Assembly (NCBI GenBank): GCA_946886855.1
Contig: CAMPJJ010000178.1
Span: 1 to 7,255 of the forward strand
Direction of reading: 5' to 3'
DNA length: 7,255 nt
Source of the DNA: an uncultured Roseateles sp.
Lineage (GTDB): Bacteria > Pseudomonadota > Gammaproteobacteria > Burkholderiales > Burkholderiaceae
Shown: positions 1 to 4,246 of the stretch, in pieces
Layout of the letters: each line of letters opens with the position of its first letter
Position numbering within the stretch: the stretch's first letter is position 1
The notes under the pieces: generated by a model
Seen by the model: the letters and a program-made list of their open reading frames with translations, nothing else
What the model was told of the DNA's origin: nothing
Database searches by the model: none
Translations under genes and position numbers: made by a program

Positions 1-24
1 GCCGGGAGGGAGGGTGATCGCCAT
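1..24 (-). CDS. 5' end of an unidentified gene (partial, leaves window)
   Basis: Reading leftward, an ATG at 24-22 opens a frame of eight codons (MAITLPPG) before the window ends. It is preceded by a strong Shine-Dalgarno sequence: GGAGGG on the minus strand lies at 34-29, four bases from the ATG. The start is 13 bases after the stop codon of the upstream minus-strand gene (stop at 40-38), the spacing expected of consecutive operon genes. Nothing can be said about function from eight residues. The call rests on the ribosome binding site and the operon-like spacing. Confidence 0.55.
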
Positions 25-37
25 GTCGCCCTCCGGT

Positions 38-601
38 TCAGCCCTGGCGCATGGCCTGATCGAGGTCGATCAGCACGATGCGTCTGGCGGTGTCCAGCAG
101 GTCCCGCATGAACGGCGTTTCCGCCGGCAGGGCGCTGAAGCTCGATTCGATGGTCTGGTGCAGTTCGCCGCCTTCGGCCAGGCCCATCTGGACCGCGGTC
201 TTGTACAGCGACATGGCGCGGGCCATCGTGGCGGCTTCCTCGTCGGGGCCGTCGTCCGAGGGCGCCGACGCCATGGCCAGCACGACGGGGTCGGGCTCGA
301 TCTCGCCGAGTCCTTCCTCCTTGGCGATGTCGAAGGCCGACTGCATGTCGAAGTCGGCGGGGGTGCGGTCCTGGGCGGAGCGGATGGCCTGGACGATGCG
401 GCCGGTGGCCTGGTCGAGGATGCGTTCCTCGTGCTCGTCCGGCGGTGTCCCCAGGTCGGCGAAGGCGGTCCAGGTGCCGGCGATCGTCGGCGGGGCGAAG
501 ATGTCCGGATGGGCGTCCATGAAGGCGGCGATGCAGGCGCGCTTTTCCAGGACGAAAGCGGGGAGGGTGGCCGGTTCGGTGGCGGTGTCGAGTTCGATCA
601 T
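38..601 (-). CDS. Acidic hypothetical protein, about 187 aa
   Basis: I do not recognise this protein. From the ATG at 601 it is 187 residues, soluble and acidic, with no signal peptide, membrane segment or cysteine cluster. The N-terminal part (MIELDTATEPATLPAF...) leads into predicted helices. The middle has an acidic stretch (SDDGPDEEAA), and the C-terminal third looks amphipathic and helical (RDLLDTARRIVLIDLDQAMRQG). Codons have the strong GC third-position bias of the neighbouring core genes, which supports real coding. The frame can be extended to a GTG at 634, adding 11 residues (MHGAAPHPFIA). Neither start has a convincing Shine-Dalgarno, so the ATG was preferred. It is the third gene of a leftward run and is followed 13 bases later by another start with a good ribosome binding site. 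Function unknown. Confidence 0.7.
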   Translation of the reverse strand: MIELDTATEPATLPAFVLEKRACIAAFMDAHPDIFAPPTIAGTWTAFADLGTPPDEHEERILDQATGRIVQAIRSAQDRTPADFDMQSAFDIAKEEGLGEIEPDPVVLAMASAPSDDGPDEEAATMARAMSLYKTAVQMGLAEGGELHQTIESSFSALPAETPFMRDLLDTARRIVLIDLDQAMRQG

Positions 602-643
602 GGCGATGAAGGGGTGAGGGGCGGCGCCGTGCACCGCGGAAGC

Positions 644-668
644 GGGCGGCGCCGCGCGGGCGCCGCCC
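644..668 (-). other. Perfect GC-only hairpin, 10-bp stem and 5-nt loop
   Basis: Arm 644-653 (gggcggcgcc) pairs perfectly with 659-668 (ggcgccgccc) around the loop gcgcg. It lies between the stop of the Gly/Phe-rich gene (693) and the start of the 187-aa gene. On the transcribed minus strand no T-run follows, so it is not a standard intrinsic terminator. It could end or pause transcription, protect the upstream mRNA 3' end, or limit ribosome access to the GTG at 634, which is only 10 bases downstream. A second small hairpin (gggtc/gaccc, 675-687) adjoins it. Confidence 0.55.
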
Positions 669-692
669 TCTCGTGGGTCAGCGACCCGGCCG

Positions 693-953
693 TTACCAGA
701 CGCGCGGACCGAAGCCGAAGTTCATGCCGAACCCGCCGAAGCCGCCGCCGAAGCTGAAGCCGCCACCGAAGCCGCCGCCGAAGCGATTCATGTTGGCGCA
801 GAAGCCCATGAAGCTGTTGCAGCAGCCGGAAGCGAACTGCATGCCCCGGTTGAAGAAGTTGCCGCCTTGCATGCCGCCGCCTTGGCGGATGCCGTCGTTG
901 AGGCCCGTTTGATAGGCGAGTTGCTGTCTCAGTTGATTGACTTCTCCGGACAT
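693..953 (-). CDS. Small Gly/Phe-rich low-complexity protein, 86 aa
   Basis: An 86-residue protein with two distinct halves. Residues 1-24 (MSGEVNQLRQQLAYQTGLND...) look like a short amphipathic helix. From residue 25 the chain is Gly-rich, with a cysteine group (C44, C45, C52) in a stretch of Asn, Phe and Met. Residues 58-82 are almost pure Gly and Phe in FGGG/FGG units, ending PRVW. There is no signal peptide. The start is well supported: GAAAGGAAT at 967-959 on the minus strand ends five bases before the ATG. The stop is TAA at 695-693. It lies 66 bases downstream of the 67-aa gene, whose leader is nearly the same. Phe-Gly repeats of this type occur in self-associating and condensate-forming proteins in general. 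A surface-assembly or secreted filament role is possible but only a guess. Confidence 0.75.
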   Translation of the reverse strand: MSGEVNQLRQQLAYQTGLNDGIRQGGGMQGGNFFNRGMQFASGCCNSFMGFCANMNRFGGGFGGGFSFGGGFGGFGMNFGFGPRVW

Positions 954-958
954 GGGAG

Positions 959-967
959 ATTCCTTTC
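959..967 (-). promoter_or_regulatory. Ribosome binding site of the Gly/Phe-rich gene
   Basis: Minus strand reads GAAAGGAAT, five bases before the ATG at 953. The same nine bases at the same distance precede the 67-aa gene (1229-1237). It fixes the start of this gene. Confidence 0.7.
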
Positions 968-990
968 TATGTGTTCAAGGGGGGGAGGAT

Positions 991-1007
991 GAGCACGTTC
1001 AGTGCTC
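991..1007 (-). other. Small hairpin between the two small genes
   Basis: gagcac (991-996) pairs with gtgctc (1002-1007) around the loop gttca. It sits just past the stop codon (1022-1020) of the 67-aa gene and before the leader of the Gly/Phe-rich gene. On the minus strand it is followed by a C-rich rather than T-rich run, so termination is doubtful. A 3'-end stabiliser or partial attenuator would fit the position. Confidence 0.35.
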
Positions 1008-1019
1008 GAGAACCGGGCG

Positions 1020-1223
1020 TCACATGCGGATCTTGTCGAGCAGGCCGATCTGCGAGGTCCCGTACTCGAATTTCATGCCGGCCCTGGCGGTCTCCAGTTG
1101 CAGCGCACTTTTCATCTGCTGCATCTCCTGGGCCTCCATGGCGTTCTGGTCACCCATCATTTGGGAGGATTGCGACATGGATTGCTGATTCGCGAAGTTT
1201 GCGTAGTCGTAGTTGGATGCCAT
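1020..1223 (-). CDS. Small Met/Gln-rich helical protein, 67 aa
   Basis: A 67-residue protein with nine Met (1, 16, 22, 23, 29, 34, 37, 50, 67) and ten Gln. Residues 1-25 are polar and Asn/Ser/Gln-rich (MASNYDYANFANQQSM...). Residues 28-50 should form a continuous amphipathic helix, followed by KFEYGTSQIGLLDKIRM at the C-terminus. There is no signal peptide, Cys or Trp. The start is supported by GAAAGGAAT on the minus strand (1237-1229), five bases from the ATG. Codons include CAA, TCC, AGT and AAA, less GC-biased than in the core genes to the right. It is the first visible gene of the leftward run. Size and helical C-terminus are reminiscent of type III secretion needle or inner-rod subunits, but no family motif is present, so the function stays unknown. 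Confidence 0.72.
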   Translation of the reverse strand: MASNYDYANFANQQSMSQSSQMMGDQNAMEAQEMQQMKSALQLETARAGMKFEYGTSQIGLLDKIRM

Positions 1224-1228
1224 CGGGA

Positions 1229-1237
1229 ATTCCTTTC
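1229..1237 (-). promoter_or_regulatory. Ribosome binding site of the 67-aa gene
   Basis: Minus strand GAAAGGAAT ends five bases before the ATG at 1223. It is identical in sequence and spacing to the site of the following small gene. A short inverted repeat (agcgc 1241-1245 with gcgct 1252-1256) lies directly upstream in the leader. Confidence 0.7.
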
Positions 1238-1407
1238 AAAAGCGCGCGTGGGCGCTGAAACGATCAGTAGGGCCGATGGAAAGCGGAGTTCGCGGGGCGG
1301 GACGACCCTGGCAAGCAAGCCTTGGCGTTCCGGGGATAATCCGCGCGCTTTTTTGTGCAGGGCACTCCCGAGCCTTTGCACGCCGCCAACCTCCAAGGCC
1401 CGCCGCC
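1238..1407. other. Divergent intergenic region, no clear promoter
   Basis: This stretch separates the leftward small genes from the rightward symporter and should hold promoters for both. The best plus-strand -10 candidate is GATAAT at 1335-1340, but no -35 match lies at the right distance. A T6 run (1349-1354) is not preceded by a convincing stem. No sigma-54 GG-N10-GC pair and no TTCGB-N15-TTCGB (PIP-box) arrangement was found. No coding potential was recognised. Confidence 0.4.
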
Positions 1408-2853
1408 ATGCTCCTGACCCTGGTCATCCTCTACCTGCTAGTCACCATCGCGATCGGCCTGTGGGCCGCGCGCCGGGTGAAGAACACGGCGGACTTCGCC
1501 ATTGCCGGGCGACACCTGCCCTTGGTGATGATCATCACGACGACGTTCGCGACGTGGTTCGGCTCGGAGACGGTGCTGGGCATCCCGGCCAAGTTCGTGC
1601 AGACGGGGCTGAACGGCGTCGTGGAGGATCCTTTCGGCGCGGGCTCGTGCCTGATCCTGGTGGGCCTGTTCTTCGCGGCCAAGCTCTACAAGATGACGCT
1701 GCTGACGATCAGCGACTACTACCGCGAGCGCTACGGCCGCGTGGTCGAGGTGGTGTGCAGCTTCATCATCATCCTGTCCTACCTCGGCTGGGTGGCGGCG
1801 CAGGTCACGGCGCTGGGGCTGGTGTTCAAGCTGCTGTCGGGCGGCGCGATCAGCATCCCCGTGGGCATGATGATCGGCACCGCGTCCATCCTGGCCTACA
1901 CGCTGTTCGGCGGCATGTGGTCGGTGGCCGTGACCGACTTCATCCAGATGATCATCCTGGTGGTCGGCCTGTCCCTCATCGCCTGGTTCGCCGCCGACAT
2001 GGCCGGCGGCGCCGACAAGGTCATCACGCTGGCCAGCAGCCAGGACATGTTCCGCTTCCTGCCCGATCCGAGCTTCCACGACATCGTGTTCTTCCTCGGC
2101 GCGGCGGTGACGATGATGCTGGGCTCGATCCCGCAGCAGGACGTGTTCCAGCGCGTGATGTCGGCCAAGGACATCCAGGCCGCCACGCGCGGCCCGGTCA
2201 TCGGCGGCCTCTGCTACATCCTGTTCGCCTTCGTGCCGATGTTCATCGTCGTCAGCGCGCTGATCATCATGCCGGAGGCCGCCAGGCAACTGATCGCCGA
2301 GGATCCGCAGCAGGTCATCCCGCGCCTGGTGATGGACCGCATGCCTTTCGTCATGCAGGTGATCTTCTTCGGCGCGCTGCTGTCGGCGCTGAAGTCGACC
2401 GCCTCGGCCACGCTGCTGGCGCCGTCGGTGACCTTCGTCGAGAACATCTGGCGCCAGTTCTTCCCGCGTGTCTCGGACAAGCAGGAACTGCGCACCATGC
2501 GCATCGCGGTGCTGCTGTTCTCGATCTGCGTCTGCGGCTACGCGATCGCGCTGCAGGGCACCTCGATCTACGAGATGGTGTCCGGCGCGTACCAGGTCAC
2601 GCTGGTCGGCGCCTTCGTCCCGCTGGTCTTCGGCCTGTACTGGCGGCGCGCGACGACGCAGGGCGCGATCTTCGCGATCGTGCTGGGCGTGATCACCTGG
2701 CTGCTGTTCATCGTGACGCCGGCCGGCGAGCAGTTCCCGTCGCAGCTGGCGGGCCTGCTGGCAGGCATCGTCGGCATGCTGATCGGGTCGCTGGGGCCGC
2801 AGGCGATCGCCAATTCGCACGGCTCGCACCACCGGCTCGCCGGCGGGGCCTGA
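1408..2853 (+). CDS. Sodium:solute symporter family (SSS/SLC5) permease
   Basis: A 481-residue inner-membrane transporter of the sodium/solute symporter family (PutP/PanF/SGLT fold), coupling solute uptake to the sodium gradient. Hydrophobic segments run through nearly the whole chain, consistent with about 13 membrane helices. Family signatures are visible: an N-terminal first helix (LLTLVILYLLVTIAIGLW) then a charged loop with DFAIAGRHLP; GGMWSVAVTDFIQM at 168-181, the family GG..sV..TD..Q motif; and LLSALKSTASATLL, where S330/T331 match the sodium-site Ser/Thr of PutP-like proteins. The ATG at 1408 was chosen because helix 1 begins at once and AAGG lies nine bases upstream. An in-frame upstream extension to 1213 would add 65 polar residues and overlap the opposite gene. 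The C-terminus has a small His cluster (H471, H474, H475). The substrate cannot be inferred: no catabolic gene or adjacent small DUF4212-type subunit is present. Confidence 0.93.
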   Translation: MLLTLVILYLLVTIAIGLWAARRVKNTADFAIAGRHLPLVMIITTTFATWFGSETVLGIPAKFVQTGLNGVVEDPFGAGSCLILVGLFFAAKLYKMTLLTISDYYRERYGRVVEVVCSFIIILSYLGWVAAQVTALGLVFKLLSGGAISIPVGMMIGTASILAYTLFGGMWSVAVTDFIQMIILVVGLSLIAWFAADMAGGADKVITLASSQDMFRFLPDPSFHDIVFFLGAAVTMMLGSIPQQDVFQRVMSAKDIQAATRGPVIGGLCYILFAFVPMFIVVSALIIMPEAARQLIAEDPQQVIPRLVMDRMPFVMQVIFFGALLSALKSTASATLLAPSVTFVENIWRQFFPRVSDKQELRTMRIAVLLFSICVCGYAIALQGTSIYEMVSGAYQVTLVGAFVPLVFGLYWRRATTQGAIFAIVLGVITWLLFIVTPAGEQFPSQLAGLLAGIVGMLIGSLGPQAIANSHGSHHRLAGGA

Positions 2854-2884
2854 ACGCCACGCGGGCCCCGCTCGGGATCTGCCC

Positions 2885-2912
2885 GGGACCGGCACGGGAC
2901 CGGCACGGGACC
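2885..2912 (+). repeat. 11-bp direct repeat, about 2.5 copies
   Basis: The unit gggaccggcac occurs at 2885-2895 and 2896-2906, followed by a partial copy gggacc at 2907-2912. It lies just past the symporter stop codon (2851-2853) and before a GC-rich hairpin. It probably arose by slippage; no function is evident. Confidence 0.75.
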
Positions 2913-2916
2913 CCAA

Positions 2917-2940
2917 CGCGCCGGGCGTGGGCCCGGCGTG
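2917..2940 (+). terminator. GC-rich hairpin after symporter, possible terminator
   Basis: Positions 2917-2926 (cgcgccgggc) pair with 2931-2940 (gcccggcgtg) around the loop gtgg, a 10-bp stem with one G-T pair. It lies between the symporter and the fmdB promoter, where a terminator is expected. No T-run follows, so if it terminates it does so inefficiently or with Rho. The assignment as a terminator is inference. Confidence 0.4.
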
Positions 2941-2965
2941 CGCCAGGCACAAGCGGCGCTCTCTA

Positions 2966-2971
2966 TATAAT
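2966..2971 (+). promoter_or_regulatory. Probable sigma-70 -10 box for fmdB-DUF502(-aspS)
   Basis: A perfect TATAAT stands in an AT-rich island (ctctatataattt) that contrasts with the GC-rich surroundings. The -35 region is weak: caggca at 2944-2949 with a 16-bp spacer matches TTGACA at three of six positions. Transcription would start near 2978, giving a leader of about 25 bases before the ATG at 3004. Confidence 0.65.
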
Positions 2972-3003
2972 TTCGGGTTTTTCCACCCGCTCGTCCCTCC
3001 ACC

Positions 3004-3372
3004 ATGCCGATCTACGCTTACCGATGCGGCGCCTGCGGCCACGCCAAAGACGTGCTGCAGAAGCTGTCCGACGCCCCGCTGACCGTCTGCCCCGCCTGTG
3101 GCGCGGAAAGCTTCTCGAAGCAGGTCACCGCCGCCGGCTTCCAGCTGAAGGGGTCGGGCTGGTATGCGACGGACTTCCGCGGGGGCTCGACCGGGGCCGC
3201 GGCAACCGCGGCCGCCGCGCCGGCGGCCGCAGGCGACGGTGCGTCGGGCTCGTCGGGTTCGGGCGGCTCGCCCACCGCCTCGTCCGCCTCCCCGGCCGCG
3301 GCCGGATCGTCTTCCGGCTCGTCGGCCTCCTCCTCGGGCACGGCCTGCGGCGGCTCCTGCGCCTGCCACTGA
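3004..3372 (+). CDS. FmdB-family zinc-ribbon protein
   Basis: A 122-residue protein with the N-terminal FmdB/CxxC regulatory-type zinc ribbon: MPIYAYRCGACG, with C8-x2-C11 and C29-x2-C32 as the predicted zinc ligands. The characteristic GFQLKGSGWYATDF follows at 45-58. Residues 60-112 are a low-complexity Gly/Ser/Ala tail. The chain ends in a second Cys/His group (C115, C119, C121, H122). The family is named after FmdB, a putative regulator in the formamidase/amidase region of Methylophilus, but its molecular role is not established. It is the first gene of a tight unit with DUF502 (21 bases to the next ATG) and aspS, an order common in betaproteobacteria. A TATAAT box lies 33 bases before the start. 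No Shine-Dalgarno precedes the ATG; the sequence there is pyrimidine-rich. Confidence 0.93.
   Translation: MPIYAYRCGACGHAKDVLQKLSDAPLTVCPACGAESFSKQVTAAGFQLKGSGWYATDFRGGSTGAAATAAAAPAAAGDGASGSSGSGGSPTASSASPAAAGSSSGSSASSSGTACGGSCACH
3208..3230 (+). other. Perfect 9-bp GC-only inverted repeat inside fmdB
   Basis: gcggccgcc (3208-3216) pairs with ggcggccgc (3222-3230) around a five-base loop. It falls in the alanine-rich linker of the zinc-ribbon protein, so GCC/GCG/GCA alanine codons are enough to explain it. It is listed because its geometry matches the intergenic hairpins at 644-668 and 6054-6078. Confidence 0.35.
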
Positions 3373-3393
3373 TCCCGAGGCCCGGACCCAGGC

Positions 3394-4068
3394 ATGCGCA
3401 AGTACATCATCACCGGCCTGCTGGTCTGGCTCCCGCTCGCGATCACCGTCTGGGTGCTCCTCTGGGTGCTCGGCATGATCGACGGCGTCTTCGTCTGGCT
3501 GCTGTCGGCCGTGGGCGCCGTGCTGCCGCTGGCCGCCCAGCAGTCGCTCAAGCAGTTGCACGACATCCCCGGCCTCGGGGTGGTCGTCATGGTCGCGCTG
3601 CTGATGCTGACCGGCATGTTCGTCGCGAACATCTTCGGCCAGTGGTGGCTGCGCCAGTGGGACCGGCTGCTCTACAAGATCCCCATCGTCAAGAGCATCT
3701 ACAGCTCGGTCAAGCAGGTCTCGGACACGCTGTTCTCATCCAGCGGCAACGCCTTCCGCGAGGCGGTGCTGGTACCCTACCCGCACCAGGGGTCCTGGAC
3801 CATCGCCTTCGTCACCGGCACGCCGCGCGGCGAAGTCGCGCAGCAGCTGGGCACGCTCAGCGGCGCCGAGCCCGACGAGCACGTGGCGCTGTACGTGCCG
3901 ACGACGCCCAATCCCACCTCGGGCTTCTTCCTGATGATGCCCCGCGCGCAATTGCGGCCCTTGGCGATGAGCGTCGACGAGGCGCTGAAATACATCATCT
4001 CGATGGGCGTGGTCGCGCCTCAAGGGGATCCCGCGATCGTCCTGCCGAGCGGAGCCACCCGAAATTGA
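3394..4068 (+). CDS. DUF502 family inner-membrane protein
   Basis: A 224-residue protein of the DUF502 family, related to plant COV (CONTINUOUS VASCULAR RING) proteins; its biochemical role in bacteria is unknown. The N-terminus RKYIITGLLVWLPLAITVWV starts the first membrane helix (about 5-28). A second hydrophobic span follows at about 61-80 (LGVVVMVALLMLTGMFVANI). Family hallmarks follow in order: LLYKIPIVKSIYSSVKQV, the segment FREAVLVPYP, and VPTTPNPTSGFF near residue 170. The soluble C-terminal part ends at a charged tail (SGATRN). Length is typical of the family. It starts 21 bases after the fmdB-like stop, so the two are very likely co-transcribed. The Shine-Dalgarno is weak (gagg at 3377-3380). 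The family is often found beside aspS in betaproteobacteria, but no functional link is proven. Confidence 0.93.
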   Translation: MRKYIITGLLVWLPLAITVWVLLWVLGMIDGVFVWLLSAVGAVLPLAAQQSLKQLHDIPGLGVVVMVALLMLTGMFVANIFGQWWLRQWDRLLYKIPIVKSIYSSVKQVSDTLFSSSGNAFREAVLVPYPHQGSWTIAFVTGTPRGEVAQQLGTLSGAEPDEHVALYVPTTPNPTSGFFLMMPRAQLRPLAMSVDEALKYIISMGVVAPQGDPAIVLPSGATRN

Positions 4069-4073
4069 CCGGG

Positions 4074-4097
4074 CTGAGCGCCCCGGCAAGCGCTCAG
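4074..4097 (+). other. Hairpin 1 of the DUF502-aspS spacer
   Basis: ctgagcgc (4074-4081) pairs perfectly with gcgctcag (4090-4097) over an 8-base loop, six bases after the DUF502 stop codon. No T-run follows. It is the first of several inverted repeats in the 178-base spacer before aspS. It may be a 3'-end stabiliser for the fmdB-DUF502 message or part of an aspS leader structure. Confidence 0.5.
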
Positions 4098-4103
4098 TCC
4101 TGA

Positions 4104-4118
4104 GGGTCCGCAGGACCC
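4104..4118 (+). other. Hairpin 2 of the DUF502-aspS spacer
   Basis: gggtcc (4104-4109) pairs with ggaccc (4113-4118) over the tight loop gca, six bases after hairpin 1. Together they form a double stem-loop with no T-run. Confidence 0.45.
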
Positions 4119-4120
4119 CG

Positions 4121-4185
4121 CCAGCGCCCTTCGTCTGAATCCCCTGCGCTGGCCGCGCCGTCAACGATCGCGCTTCGCGCCGATC
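4121..4185 (+). other. Further inverted repeats upstream of aspS
   Basis: ccagcgc (4121-4127) pairs with gcgctgg (4146-4152) over an 18-base loop. A bulged stem follows: gatcg (4166-4170) with cgatc (4181-4185), extended inward by cgc/gcg around a ttc loop. The remaining bases to 4246 lead to the aspS Shine-Dalgarno (GGAG at 4236-4239). No clear -10/-35 pair was found in this spacer, so aspS may rely on the fmdB promoter or on one I cannot see. Confidence 0.35.
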
Positions 4186-4246
4186 CTGGCTTTGACGACG
4201 GGCCGCCAGCCTTGTCCCGAACACTGAAGCATTTCCGGAGAATCCC

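Noticed and set aside
14..757. Plus-strand frames of 247 and 179 codons over the left block
   Set aside because: They are opposite the 187-aa minus-strand gene and composed mainly of Gly, Arg and Ser. The minus-strand reading has better codon bias, balanced composition and operon spacing.
1309..1325. Possible sigma-54 promoter (tggcaagcaagccttgg)
   Set aside because: The GG-N10-GC spacing required for the -24/-12 elements is not met.
1331..1354. Possible intrinsic terminator with T6 run in the divergent region
   Set aside because: Only a three-base-pair stem precedes the T-run, too weak for termination, and no plus-strand gene ends there.
1213..1407. Extension of the symporter start upstream to 1213
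   Set aside because: The extra 65 residues are polar and unlike any transporter N-terminus, and would overlap the well-supported 67-aa gene. The ATG at 1408 begins directly at the first membrane helix.
1438..3561. Stop-free minus-strand frame of 707 codons opposite the symporter and fmdB-like genes
   Set aside because: It is antisense to two clear protein families and spans their intergenic gap. Its translation is dominated by Arg, Ala, Gly and His, as expected from GC-rich codons read in reverse.
1002..4103. Very long plus-strand frame (1033 codons) across the symporter, fmdB-like and DUF502 region
   Set aside because: It is out of frame with three recognised genes and ignores their boundaries. 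The composition is Arg/Gly/Ala-rich with no domain. GC-rich codon bias removes stop codons in this frame.
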